Positions 15,529 through 24,609 are shown, counted from the first letter of the stretch. The stretch: 64,000 nt of DNA from Burkholderiales bacterium (GCA_028868825.1 JAGWTU010000014.1:52865-116864), one strand, 5' to 3'. Numbers and translations: made by a program. Notes: generated by a model from the letters alone, not told the origin.

Positions 15529-16503
15529 TCACTTCCCGCGCTGCGCGATCGAGGATTCGTAGAACTTCCTGTTCACCAGCGCCTTGAAATCGGGCATCTG
15601 CTTGATGCGCTTGGCGGCCAGCATCGATTCGGCCACCGGCGTCAACTCGGCCAGCATCTCGTCCTTGATCTCGGGATTCACGTTGATGCGGGTCAGCGCC
15701 AGGGCCATCGCCTTCGGATCGACCTGAACGCCCTTCTTGGCGATCTGCGCGGCGGCCAGGCGCCCGGCCTCCGGGGCGTCCTTGCGTATCAATTCGGATT
15801 CTTCCCAGGCCGCGGCCAGGAACCTCGAGACCGCCGAGGGATTCGCATCCGCAAACTTGCGCGAGACGAGATAGAAGTTGGGACTTTCGTTCACGCCCTT
15901 GAGCGAAATGATGCGCTTGGCCACGCCGGCGGTTTCCGCCAGCGCCACCTGCGGTTCCCAGGCCACGGCCGCATCGAGCAGACCTTGGCTCAGCGCGGAT
16001 TGCATGTCCTGCACTTTCATGTTGATCATCTGGAAGTCGGCCTCCGCCATTCCGTTTTGCTGCAGGTAGAGCCGGAACGTGCTGTTGGATCCCGACCCGC
16101 CGACGGTGCCGACCTTCTTGCCCCGGAGTTCCTGGATCGTCTTCGCGCCGGAACCCGACGGCACCATGACGCCATAGCGATCCCCGCCCGATTGACGCAC
16201 GGCCACGATGTAGAACGAATCGGGCTGCGTGGCGGCCAGGGTCACCAGGCGCCCGGATCCGCCGTCGGCGATGTCGATCCTGCCGGCGATGAAGGCCTGC
16301 ATCATGTCGCCACCGGACGAGAACTCGGAGACTTCCGCCTTCAGGCCATGCGGACCGAGCCAGTCCTTCGCCATGAAGACGGCGTCCGGCGGAATCGACT
16401 GCACGCCGACGCGGATCGTCGTTCCAACCTGCGCATGGGCGGAACCCGAGGCACCGACCATGCCGGCGAGGACCAGGGATGCCAGGGCTTTGAACATGCT
16501 CAT
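15529..16503 (-). CDS. ABC transporter periplasmic binding protein (SsuA/TauA/THI5 type)
   Basis: A 324-residue protein with a Sec signal peptide (MSMFKALASLVLAGM, cleavage near AHAQ). The mature two-lobe fold begins TTIRVGVQSIPPDAVF and contains GRIDIADGG and LRGKKVGTVGGSGSNST, which are the ligand-binding loops of the nitrate/sulfonate/taurine class. The ATG at 16503 is preferred over 16518 because GGAG lies six bases before it. It is the first gene of the ten-gene operon and probably the most strongly expressed. Ligands of this class are sulfonates, nitrate, aromatic acids or pyrimidines, so the name alone does not fix the substrate. Confidence 0.88.
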   Translation of the reverse strand: MSMFKALASLVLAGMVGASGSAHAQVGTTIRVGVQSIPPDAVFMAKDWLGPHGLKAEVSEFSSGGDMMQAFIAGRIDIADGGSGRLVTLAATQPDSFYIVAVRQSGGDRYGVMVPSGSGAKTIQELRGKKVGTVGGSGSNSTFRLYLQQNGMAEADFQMINMKVQDMQSALSQGLLDAAVAWEPQVALAETAGVAKRIISLKGVNESPNFYLVSRKFADANPSAVSRFLAAAWEESELIRKDAPEAGRLAAAQIAKKGVQVDPKAMALALTRINVNPEIKDEMLAELTPVAESMLAAKRIKQMPDFKALVNRKFYESSIAQRGK

Positions 16504-16522
16504 GAGCGCTCCGATCAAGAGT

Positions 16523-16565
16523 GGTAGCTTTCACAACTACCTGTAAAGTAGTTGCGAAGACTACC
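16523..16565. promoter_or_regulatory. 43-bp palindromic operator candidate for the TrmB/tcu operon
   Basis: Left arm GGTAGCTTTCACAACTAC (16523-16540), loop ctgtaaa, right arm GTAGTTGCGAAGACTACC (16548-16565). The arms match at 15 of 18 positions and share one dyad centre at 16544. It starts 20 bases ahead of the first operon gene. Size and symmetry suit a dimeric or tetrameric repressor such as the TrmB-type protein encoded in the operon. Confidence 0.6.
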
Positions 16566-16977
16566 TCTCCGATCGCAGCACTCAGAAGAGGGGAAATCCC
16601 TGGGGCAGGTAAACCCTGGCGCGCCTGCCGTGACGCCGCTCATGCGGCGCGCCGCCATCCGGCGCAGCCGCCGGCGCGCCGGTGCGTCATGACCCAGAGG
16701 GTCCGATCTTGTCCGTCACGAATGGAGTTCCCGCCAAGCCCCACGCGCGACGCCGCACGGCATGGCTGGTCCCGGCAGCCTGCCCCTCTCGGGCCGGGAA
16801 CTGCAGGCCAACGGGCTGTCGGCCATGCGCAACAAGGCGCTATTCCCGCGCTGAACCCGTATTCGGCCGGCGCCGCCTGCAACCTCCACCGCCGGGGCAG
16901 GCGCGTGGTGCTGCAGCGCAACTTCGACAGCCTCACCAGCAAACGCTGCCGTCGGTCTCGGTCAACCTGCCAGGCGC
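16566..16977. other. Intergenic region between LysR gene end and operon promoter
   Basis: About 410 bases between the end of the LysR gene and the palindrome; both flanking genes are on the minus strand. It should contain the operon promoter upstream of the palindrome, but I could not pick convincing -35 and -10 boxes. Listed ORFs here (for example 16640..17368 and 16682..17236) have no family features. A GC-rich stem near 16621-16680 could end LysR transcription but has no T tract. Confidence 0.45.
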
Positions 16978-17964
16978 TCACCCAGCCGATCCAACGCCCT
17001 TTGGCAACCGCCGCGCCTTTGCTCCTGACTTCGGTGTGTTGACCTCGGGTGCGGGTTCGGTGAGCCGGTTGCCCCAGGACCCGACCAACTGCTGCACCAC
17101 CTCGGCCACCACGCGGGATGCGGGTGAGAGCTTTCCCTGGCGGGGCAGCGCCAAGGTCGTATGGCGGACCAGATCGGGCTTGACGAGCTGGCTGGCCTGC
17201 AGCCGTCCGCTCTGCAACTCCGCGGACATCGAGTAAGGCCCCAGCACCGAATACAGGCCCGGCGTTTGCGCGACGAGTTCCTTCTGCACGGTCAGCGAAT
17301 CGGCTTCCGCAACCGACTCCAGCCTGAATCCCAGGCTGCGCGCCGCCTCGTCGAGCGCATTGCGCCATAGACCAGGACGCCGCGGCAGCACGAGCCGCAA
17401 TCCCGCGAGCCGCGCAAAGGGGACCGTCGGCTCGCGCGTCAGTTCGTCACCCGGCGCCGAAACGAGATAGGTGTGGGCGATGCTGAGGAGTTTCTCTTCG
17501 CGTCCGCTGGGACGGTTGAAGCGGAACAGGATGGCGAGGTCGACCGCGCCGCTGTCCAGCATCGCGTCGATTTCGGTTCCTTGGGCTTCGGCGATGTTCA
17601 AGCGGATGCCTGGATGTTCGCGTTGCAAGCGCTCGTACAGGCGCGTGACCAGCGGATGCGCGGCGGAGGGGATGATGCCCATGCGCACCTCCCCCAGCAC
17701 CTTGCCGGACTCCGCGCGCAAGTCCTCGGTCAATCGTTCGGTCTCCTGAACCCAGGCGCGCAGCCGCAGCGCCGCCCGGGCGCCCAGCTCGGTCAGCGCG
17801 ACGCCGCGACCGGTGCGCCTGAACAGCGGGCTGCCGAAGGTCGATTCGAAGTCGCTGACCTGTCGGCTGATGTGCGACTGCACGGTCTGTCGACGTGCCG
17901 CCACCTTGCTGAGGCTGCCCGCCTCGGCCACCTCGAGGAACAGTCGGACGCTGGCGATGTTCAT
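16978..17964 (-). CDS. LysR-family transcriptional regulator
   Basis: A 328-residue full-length LysR protein. The helix-turn-helix is near residues 18-45 (SLSKVAARRQTVQSHISRQ), and the effector domain begins at GEVRMGIIPSAAHPLV. The ATG at 17964 is used, since GGGAAATCCCT precedes it and the family starts MNIASVRLFLEVAEAGS; the tracked start at 18000 adds 12 residues. It is transcribed away from the hydrolase-hydantoinase operon that begins at 18126, the usual arrangement in which a LysR protein activates the divergent operon. The inducer cannot be read from the sequence. The C-terminus has a basic extension (SGAKARRLPKG). Confidence 0.9.
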   Translation of the reverse strand: MNIASVRLFLEVAEAGSLSKVAARRQTVQSHISRQVSDFESTFGSPLFRRTGRGVALTELGARAALRLRAWVQETERLTEDLRAESGKVLGEVRMGIIPSAAHPLVTRLYERLQREHPGIRLNIAEAQGTEIDAMLDSGAVDLAILFRFNRPSGREEKLLSIAHTYLVSAPGDELTREPTVPFARLAGLRLVLPRRPGLWRNALDEAARSLGFRLESVAEADSLTVQKELVAQTPGLYSVLGPYSMSAELQSGRLQASQLVKPDLVRHTTLALPRQGKLSPASRVVAEVVQQLVGSWGNRLTEPAPEVNTPKSGAKARRLPKGVGSAG

Positions 17965-18125
17965 AGGGATTTCCCGTAAGAGCCATGCCAAAGACGGCAA
18001 GTCTGATTCCTGAGAAGTCTATCTAGGCAGAAGGCCCACCGATTTCTACATTGGCGTCATCGACTGCAGCGGCACGACTCCTCCGAGCCACCGGCAGCCC
18101 CCCCCTCACGAGCCTGGAGACGCCA

Positions 18126-18977
18126 TTGAAACTCATCAGCTTCATCGATGCCGGACAGCCCCTCTACGGCATCGTCCAGGGCGAGCGCACCCTGCGGCCG
18201 CCCGCCGAATTCCTGGGTCGATTGCCGGACCTGCGGGCCGTGCTCGAGGCCGGCGCCCTGAGTGAGCTGCAGCAGGTCACGGCAAAAGACGGCATCGCCG
18301 TCGATCCCGCCACCGTCAAGGCCTTGCCGGTGCTGCCGAACCCCGGCAAGTTGATCTGCGTCGGCCTCAACTACAAGACCCACGTCGCCGAGACCCAGCG
18401 CGCCGACAGCGCCCATCCGTCGCTGTTCCTGCGCTTCAACGACACGCTCGCGGCAGCGGACGACATCGTGCTGCGACCGGCCTTTTCCGATCGCTTCGAC
18501 TGGGAAGGCGAACTGGCCTTCGTGATCGGCAAGGGCGGCCGGCACATCCCGAAAGCGCAGGCCTTCGAGCACATCGCCGGGTATGCCTGCTTCAACGACA
18601 TCAGCGTCCGTGACTGGCAGCGCCATACACACCAGTTCACGCCGGGCAAGAACTTCCCCGGCACCGCGCCGTTCGGTCCCTACCTCGTCACGCGCGACGA
18701 AGTCCCCGACGTGACGCAGCTGACGCTGGAGACGCGGCTCAACGGCCAGGTGATGCAGCACGCCGACATCGCCGACCTGATCTTCGACATCCCGGTGCTC
18801 GTCGAATACATCTCGCGCTTCACGCCGCTCGCACCGGGCGACGTCATCGCCACCGGCACGCCCGGCGGTGTCGGCGACCGCCGTGTGCCGCCGCTGTACA
18901 TGAAGGAAGGCGACGTGGTCGAGGTGGAGATCACCGGCCTGGGCGTGCTGCGCAACCGCATCGGCACCGACGCCTGA
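18126..18977 (+). CDS. Fumarylacetoacetate hydrolase-fold protein
   Basis: A 283-residue FAH-superfamily enzyme; members hydrolyse acylpyruvates, decarboxylate oxaloacetate or hydrate 2-oxo-4-pentenoates. Metal-binding residues are in DWEGELAFVIGKG and CFNDISVRDWQ, with the typical block LICVGLNYKTHVAE and the end motif GDVIATGTPGGVG. No ATG fits; a TTG at 18126 has GGAG six bases upstream and gives the family start LKLISFIDAG. The tracked start at 18051 adds a poor-quality stretch. It heads the hyuA-hyuB operon with a 16-base gap, so it may process the acyclic product of that pathway. Confidence 0.85.
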   Translation: MKLISFIDAGQPLYGIVQGERTLRPPAEFLGRLPDLRAVLEAGALSELQQVTAKDGIAVDPATVKALPVLPNPGKLICVGLNYKTHVAETQRADSAHPSLFLRFNDTLAAADDIVLRPAFSDRFDWEGELAFVIGKGGRHIPKAQAFEHIAGYACFNDISVRDWQRHTHQFTPGKNFPGTAPFGPYLVTRDEVPDVTQLTLETRLNGQVMQHADIADLIFDIPVLVEYISRFTPLAPGDVIATGTPGGVGDRRVPPLYMKEGDVVEVEITGLGVLRNRIGTDA

Positions 18978-18993
18978 CGCAGGAGAACAGCCA

Positions 18994-21075
18994 ATGAGCA
19001 CCCACCGACCCCAATTGCGCATCGCCGTCGACATCGGCGGCACATTCACCGACATGGCGGCCTTCGACGAATCCAGCGGCAAGCTGCTGTTCGGCAAGGC
19101 GCTGTCGACCCACGGCGAGCTCGTCAACGGCATACAGGCGACGATCGACAGCGCAGGCATCGACTGGCGCGACGGCAACCTGTTCCTGCACGGCTCGACG
19201 ATCGCGATCAACACGCTGCTCGAGCGCACCGGCGCCAACACCGCGCTGCTCATCACCGAAGGTTTCCGCGACATCTACGAGATCGGCCGCGTCAACCGGC
19301 CCGACGCCTACAACCTCTTCTTCAACAAGCACCAGCCGCTGGTGCGGCGCTCGCTGCGCTTCGAAGTGGCCGAGCGGCTGCGCGCCGACGGCAGCACGCA
19401 CAAGGCGCTGGACGAGGCGGCGGTGCGCGAGCTGGCCCGCGAGCTGAAGGGGCAGAAGGTCGAAGCGGTCGCCGTGCTGCTGCTGCATTCGTATCGCAAC
19501 CCGGCGCACGAGCAGCGCGTCAAGCAGATCCTGCAGGAAGAGATACCCGGCGCCTTCGTCTGCGCCTCGCACGAGCTGAGCCAGGAGTACCGCGAATTCG
19601 AACGCGTCTCCACCGCCGTGGCCAATGCCTATGTCGGCCCGCGCGTCTCGGAGTACCTGGGCCAGCTCGAGAGCCACCTGGGCAGCCGCGGCTTCGATGG
19701 CGACTTCTACATCGTGCAGTCGACCGGCGGCCTGTTCCCGGTCGAGCACGCCAAGGTCGGCTGCGTGCGGATGCTGGAATCGGGGCCCGCGGCCGGTGTC
19801 ATCGGTGCCCAGGCCATCTGTGCCCAGCTCGGCATGGGCGACGCGATCGCCTTCGACATGGGCGGCACGACCGCCAAGGCCGGCGTGATCAGCGCCGGCC
19901 GGCCGCTGACGACGGGCTCGGCCTTGATCGGCGGCTACGAGCGCGCCCTGCCGATCCAGATCCCGATGATGGATATCCACGAAGTCGGCACCGGCGGCGG
20001 CAGCATCGCGCGCGTCGAGACCGGCAGCGCGCTGCGCGTCGGGCCGCAGAGCGCGGGGTCGATTCCCGGCCCGGTGGCCTATGGCCGCGGCGGCACCGAG
20101 CCGACGGTCACCGATGCCAACCTGCTGCTCGGGAGGCTCGATGCCGAGCACTTCCTCGGCGGCGAGCTCAAGCTCGATCTCGACGGCTGCCAGCGCCAGA
20201 TGCGCGAGCGCGTGGCCAAGCCGCTGGGCCTGGACCCGACGGCGGCGGCCGACGGCATCCTGCGCATCGCGGTGACGCAGATGTCGCACGCCGTGAAGGC
20301 CGTGACCACCGAGCGCGGCCTGGACGCCGGCAGTTTCACGATGGTCGTCTACGGCGGCGCCGGTCCGCTGCATGCGTCGGCCATCGCCCGCGAGATCGGC
20401 ATCCGCAAGGTGCTGATTCCGTACGCGCCCGGCTATTTCTCGGCCTACGGCATGCTGTTCTCCGACCTGCGCTACGACTATGTGCGCTCGGTGTTCCGCA
20501 AGCTGGGTGACGTCTCCTTCGACGAGATCGAGGCGGCGTACAAGACGATGGAGGACGAGGGTCGCGCGGCGCTGGCGCAATCGGGGATCGATCCCGATGA
20601 CGTGGTGATCGAGCGCGCTGCCGATATGCGCTATGTCGGCCAGGAACACGCCGTCGCAGTCGACCTGCCGTTGAGCTTCTTCGCGGGCAAGGACCGCTCT
20701 GCCATCAAGCAGCAGTTCGACGAGCTGCACAAGGTCCGCTACGGCACCTCGGCGCCGAAGGAGCCGGCCGACCTCGTCAGCCTGCGCGTGACCGTGCTGG
20801 GCAAGATGAAGAAGCCGCCCAAGCACAGTGTGGACGCAGGTGCGGCGACACCGGACAAGCGCGCCGTACGGGCCGTCAAACCGGTGTATTTCCGCGCCGG
20901 CGGCTGGGCCGACACGCCGGTCTACCTGCGCGAGCGGCTGCTCGCCGGCAACGTCATAGCCGGCCCTGCCCTCATCGAGGAACACGCCTCCACCACCGTC
21001 GTGCAGCCCGGCGACGAGCTCCGCGTGGATGAACTCGGCAACCTGCAAATCGCCATCGGGAGCGACCGCTCATGA
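18994..21075 (+). CDS. hyuA: Hydantoinase/oxoprolinase A subunit
   Basis: A 693-residue HyuA-type subunit with the ATP-binding acetate kinase-like fold. The phosphate motif is RIAVDIGGTFTDMAAFD at the N-terminus, followed by FLHGSTIAINTLLE, ESGPAAGVIGAQAI, and DMGGTTAKAGVI, which is the second phosphate loop. The family covers N-methylhydantoinase, 5-oxoprolinase and the acetone/acetophenone carboxylase beta subunits. All use ATP to activate the carbonyl. The start has GGAG nine bases before it. It overlaps hyuB by four bases (ATGA), so the two subunits are made in step. Confidence 0.9.
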   Translation: MSTHRPQLRIAVDIGGTFTDMAAFDESSGKLLFGKALSTHGELVNGIQATIDSAGIDWRDGNLFLHGSTIAINTLLERTGANTALLITEGFRDIYEIGRVNRPDAYNLFFNKHQPLVRRSLRFEVAERLRADGSTHKALDEAAVRELARELKGQKVEAVAVLLLHSYRNPAHEQRVKQILQEEIPGAFVCASHELSQEYREFERVSTAVANAYVGPRVSEYLGQLESHLGSRGFDGDFYIVQSTGGLFPVEHAKVGCVRMLESGPAAGVIGAQAICAQLGMGDAIAFDMGGTTAKAGVISAGRPLTTGSALIGGYERALPIQIPMMDIHEVGTGGGSIARVETGSALRVGPQSAGSIPGPVAYGRGGTEPTVTDANLLLGRLDAEHFLGGELKLDLDGCQRQMRERVAKPLGLDPTAAADGILRIAVTQMSHAVKAVTTERGLDAGSFTMVVYGGAGPLHASAIAREIGIRKVLIPYAPGYFSAYGMLFSDLRYDYVRSVFRKLGDVSFDEIEAAYKTMEDEGRAALAQSGIDPDDVVIERAADMRYVGQEHAVAVDLPLSFFAGKDRSAIKQQFDELHKVRYGTSAPKEPADLVSLRVTVLGKMKKPPKHSVDAGAATPDKRAVRAVKPVYFRAGGWADTPVYLRERLLAGNVIAGPALIEEHASTTVVQPGDELRVDELGNLQIAIGSDRS

Positions 21076-22892
21076 GCACCGCCAACACCCACGGCACCAC
21101 CAAGCCCACTGTCACGGCCTCCACCACGGTGGACCCGGTCACCGTCGAGATCATCCGCAACGGGCTCTATGCCGTCACGGAAGAGATGAAGACCAACCTC
21201 ACGCGCACGGCCTACAACCTGATCATCTACGAGGCGCTGGATTTCACCGTCGGCCTGTTCACCAAGGAAGGTGACACGGTGTCGATCGGCCTGGGCCTGC
21301 CGATGTTCATCCGCGGCATGTCGGAAACGGTGAAGGCCAAGATCCGCCACTTCGGCTACGAGAACATCCTGCCCGGTGACATCCTCGTCACCAACGACGC
21401 CTACACGACCGGCAGCCACCTGAACCACTTCACGTTCACGATGCCGGTGTTCCACGAGGGCCGGCTCGAGGGCTTCACCTGCTGCATGGCGCACTGGCTG
21501 GACGTGGGCGGCACGCTGGGCAACGTCACCACCGACATCTTCAGCGAGGGGATCCAGATCCCCATCGTCAAGTACCAGCGCCAGGGCGTCGTCAACCAGG
21601 ACCTGATCGACATCATCGCGATGAACGTGCGGCTGGCCGAGCGCGCCCTGGGCGACCTGCGCGCGCAGATCACGGCCATCACGACTGGCGAGCGCCGCTA
21701 CGTCGAGCTGCTGCAGCGCTACGGTGCCGACGCGGTGAATGCGTCGGTGCGCCAGATCATGGACTCGTCGGAAGCCGTGGCGCGCAAGAACACGCTGTCG
21801 ATACCCGACGGCGTCTACGAGGCCGAATCGTTCATGGACGACGACGGCCTGGAGATCGGCAAGCGGATTCCGATCCGCGTCAAGGTCACCGTCCACGGCG
21901 ACGAGATGACGGTCGACCTGTCGGACGTCAGCAAGCAGGTGCGCGGCTTCTACAACTCGGGCTTCACGACGGGCATCGCCTGCGCGCAGGTGGCCTACAA
22001 GTGCCTGACGACGCCGACCGACTACCCGGTCAACGACGGCAGCTTCCGGCCGCTGAAGGTGATCATGCCGATGGGCACCGTCATCAGCGCCGAGCGGCCG
22101 TACCCGATGCGCGTGTGGATGACCTTCCCGATGACGGTGATCGACACGATCTTCAAGGCGCTGGCACCGGCGATCCCGCACCGTTCCATCGCCGGCCACC
22201 ATGCCGACCTCGTGTTTCCGAACATCCACGGCATCTCGCCGGAGGACGGCCGCCTGTTCATCGTCGGCATCGGCCCGCTCGGCGGCGGCTGGGGCGCCAA
22301 GAGCAGCGAGGACGGCGTCTCGGTCACCGTCTGCATCAACGACGGCGACACGCACAACAGCCCGACCGAACAGCTCGAGGCCAAGTACCCGGTGCTGGTC
22401 GAGAAGTACGAGATCCGCCGCGACAGCGCCGGCGCCGGCAAGTACCGCGGCGGCCTCGGCGCCGAGATGGTCGTGCAGGCCCTGTCGCCGTTCACCGTGA
22501 CGACGCGCATCGACCGCGTGCACTGCAAGCCCTGGGGACTCGAGGGCGGGGGCGACGCGATGGGCAACGGCCTGGCCGTGCGCCACAAGGGCGAATGGAA
22601 GACCGACCATCTGAACGCGAAGATCTTCAACGTGCGGCTGGAGCGAGGCGACGCCTACAAGATGCTGTCGGGCGGCGGCGGTGGCTTCGGCGACCCGCTG
22701 GAGCGCGACCTCGAGAAGGTCGCCGAGGATGTGCGCGAAGGCTATGTCAGCGCCGAGGTGGCGCGCGAGGTCTACCGCGTGGCGCTCGACTCCAAGGGCG
22801 AGGTGCACGCCGAGGCCACCCGGGCCCTGCGCCATGCGCCGCGCGCCCCGCGCAACGGCACGGCCGGTGATCTCGCCTGGGCCGGGCAGTGA
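21072..22892 (+). CDS. hyuB: Hydantoinase/oxoprolinase B subunit
   Basis: A 606-residue HyuB-type subunit. Blocks typical of the family are DPVTVEIIRNGLYAVTEEM, PGDILVTNDAYTTGSHLNH, FRPLKVIMPMGTVISAE and the C-terminal GGGGGFGDPLERD. HyuB carries much of the hydrolase or carboxylase active site and works only with HyuA. The protein is somewhat longer than the common 500-590 range because of its Ala-rich tail. It overlaps the next gene by four bases (GTGA), which ties that small protein to the complex. No gene for a carbamoylase or a racemase is nearby, which weakens a plain hydantoin-to-amino-acid pathway. Confidence 0.9.
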   Translation: MSTANTHGTTKPTVTASTTVDPVTVEIIRNGLYAVTEEMKTNLTRTAYNLIIYEALDFTVGLFTKEGDTVSIGLGLPMFIRGMSETVKAKIRHFGYENILPGDILVTNDAYTTGSHLNHFTFTMPVFHEGRLEGFTCCMAHWLDVGGTLGNVTTDIFSEGIQIPIVKYQRQGVVNQDLIDIIAMNVRLAERALGDLRAQITAITTGERRYVELLQRYGADAVNASVRQIMDSSEAVARKNTLSIPDGVYEAESFMDDDGLEIGKRIPIRVKVTVHGDEMTVDLSDVSKQVRGFYNSGFTTGIACAQVAYKCLTTPTDYPVNDGSFRPLKVIMPMGTVISAERPYPMRVWMTFPMTVIDTIFKALAPAIPHRSIAGHHADLVFPNIHGISPEDGRLFIVGIGPLGGGWGAKSSEDGVSVTVCINDGDTHNSPTEQLEAKYPVLVEKYEIRRDSAGAGKYRGGLGAEMVVQALSPFTVTTRIDRVHCKPWGLEGGGDAMGNGLAVRHKGEWKTDHLNAKIFNVRLERGDAYKMLSGGGGGFGDPLERDLEKVAEDVREGYVSAEVAREVYRVALDSKGEVHAEATRALRHAPRAPRNGTAGDLAWAGQ

Positions 22893-23305
22893 ACGGCGCC
22901 GACCTGGCCGTGGCAGCCGACGACCTCGTCCAGCGAGCCGAGCGCCTGCTCGACCTGTGGAGTTCGCTGTCCATGCAGCATGTGGCGCTGGGCGCCGGTT
23001 GCGGCTGCGGCATGGGCGGCATCAGCTTGCGACTCGACGACTTCGAACTCGACATCGTCGACTACCTGGGTGATGCCGGCGTGCGCTGCGGCCTGCCCGA
23101 GGTCGCGGCCTTCTTCACGGATCTGCAGCAAAGCGCGCAGGAAGGCCCGGCGATGGGGTCGCGCGCGCAGCCGCTGCGCCGCCTGCTCGAGCAGGCCCGC
23201 AGCGGCCGGCTGCCGCGCGCGGTGAGCGCGTGGCTGCTGCCCAAGGTCGAGCACACCTTGAAGTCGTATGCCGAACTGCATGGACCGAAGCTCGCAGGCG
23301 GTTAG
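22889..23305 (+). CDS. Small protein of unknown function with CGCG motif, coupled to hyuB
   Basis: A 138-residue protein starting at the GTG 22889, which overlaps the hyuB stop as GTGA. I do not recognise the family. It begins with an amphipathic helix (VAADDLVQRAERLLDLW), then has a Cys/Gly turn GAGCGCGMGGISLRLDD and an acidic strand (FELDIVDYLGD), and ends in a helical region rich in Arg and Leu. The two Cys residues in CGC are the only ones near a likely metal site. Coupled translation suggests a third subunit or assembly factor of the HyuAB complex. Acetone and acetophenone carboxylases are known to have additional small subunits, but similarity to these was not established. Confidence 0.7.
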   Translation: MNGADLAVAADDLVQRAERLLDLWSSLSMQHVALGAGCGCGMGGISLRLDDFELDIVDYLGDAGVRCGLPEVAAFFTDLQQSAQEGPAMGSRAQPLRRLLEQARSGRLPRAVSAWLLPKVEHTLKSYAELHGPKLAGG

Positions 23306-23384
23306 CGCTGCCGCGGGCCTGGCCTTCCTCCGTTGACCCATCCGGCGCGTCGCGCGCCGAACATTACGCAAGGAAAAGAAAGTG

Positions 23385-24494
23385 ATGAACAAGCAACTTC
23401 TTGCCGCCGGCCTCAGCGCCGCCTGCGTCGCCGCTGCCGCGCAATCGTCGGTCACCGTCGGCGGCACCATCGATCTGGCCGCGCGGCAGGTCCGCAACGG
23501 CTCGGTGGGGTCGATCAAGTCCGAGGTCAGCGGCGCGAATTCGACCAGCAAGCTGGTGCTGCGCGGCGTCGAGGACCTCGGCGGCGGCCTCAGCGCCGGT
23601 TTCTTTCTGGACGCCACGATCCTGGCCGATACCGGGGTCGCCGGTGCGACGGCCCAGCCCGGGCCGTTCTGGGATCGTCGTTCGACCCTCAGCCTCGCCG
23701 ATGTCCGCCTGGGTGAACTTCGGGCCGGCCGCGATTGGGTGCCGACGCACCTGGTGTGGTCGGGCTTCGACCCGTTCTTCACACTCGGCATTGCCGGCGC
23801 CAACACCTTCCGTTCCTTCGCCGCATCGCGCGCGCTGGGCCAGGCCTTCGGCACCGCCGGCGAGGCCACCACGGCGAACCCGACCTTGCGCGTCAGCAAT
23901 GCCTTGGAATATTTCCTGCCCGCGGGACTGGCCGGCGTCTACGGCCAGCTCATCGTGACGGCGGCCGAGGGCGGCACCACGGCCAGCGGCGGCACCAGGG
24001 GGCAGGGATTCCGCCTCGGTTGGGCCCAGGGACGCTGGAACATCGCGGCCGCGCAATTCACCACGCGCAACGCCAGCGGCAACCATGCCTTCACCGACCA
24101 GGCCTACGGCTTGTCCTACGATTTCGGCGTCGTCAAGCTCGATGTCGCGCAACGGCGCTGGGTGTTCGGCGTCGATCGCACGGTGAACACCCAGGTCGGC
24201 GCGGTGATTCCGCTCGGCCAGGGCGCCATCAAGCTGACCTATCTGCGCGCCGATCAGACCGGCGCCACGGCGGCACTGAGTGCCAACGACGCCAAGCTGC
24301 TGGGCGCGGGCTACGTCTACAACCTGTCCAGGCGCACGGCGCTGTACGCGCATCTGTCGCGCGTCGCGAACCAGGGTACGGCCACCTTCGCCGTCCTCGG
24401 CGGACCGGCGGTCAGCGCGACGCCGTCGGCCGCCAACTATTTCGGTGGCCAGAAGTCGACGGCCTACGAATTCGGCGTGCGCCACGATTTCTGA
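23385..24494 (+). CDS. Gram-negative porin (Burkholderiales OmpC-like)
   Basis: A 369-residue outer-membrane beta-barrel protein. It has a signal peptide (MNKQLLAAGLSAACVAAAA, cleaved near AQSS), a first strand SSVTVGGTIDLAAR, alternating polar/hydrophobic strands to the end, the conserved SKLVLRGVEDLGGGLSAGF block and a terminal Phe (EFGVRHDF) required for barrel insertion. The ATG at 23385 follows a GTG at 23382; AGGAAAAG lies ahead of both, and the ATG gives the normal start. It probably lets the substrate of the hydantoinase operon across the outer membrane. The gap from the preceding gene is 79 bases. Confidence 0.92.
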   Translation: MNKQLLAAGLSAACVAAAAQSSVTVGGTIDLAARQVRNGSVGSIKSEVSGANSTSKLVLRGVEDLGGGLSAGFFLDATILADTGVAGATAQPGPFWDRRSTLSLADVRLGELRAGRDWVPTHLVWSGFDPFFTLGIAGANTFRSFAASRALGQAFGTAGEATTANPTLRVSNALEYFLPAGLAGVYGQLIVTAAEGGTTASGGTRGQGFRLGWAQGRWNIAAAQFTTRNASGNHAFTDQAYGLSYDFGVVKLDVAQRRWVFGVDRTVNTQVGAVIPLGQGAIKLTYLRADQTGATAALSANDAKLLGAGYVYNLSRRTALYAHLSRVANQGTATFAVLGGPAVSATPSAANYFGGQKSTAYEFGVRHDF

Positions 24495-24609
24495 TTGCAG
24501 CCGGCGTCGCCGAGCCGGGATTCGAGGCCTCGGATTCCGAACCCAGCGCCGCACACCCGAGCAAGACGAGACCAGAACAGAACGAGCCGAGCGCGGCGAT
24601 GGAGACCAG

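Noticed and set aside
16640-17368. Minus and plus ORFs between the LysR gene and the palindrome
   Set aside because: They overlap the LysR 3' end in other frames and have no motif or ribosome binding site.
18931-22835. Long minus-strand ORFs (705 and 637 residues) over hyuA and hyuB
   Set aside because: Typical GC-rich antisense frames; the plus-strand frames carry full hydantoinase motifs and coupled starts.
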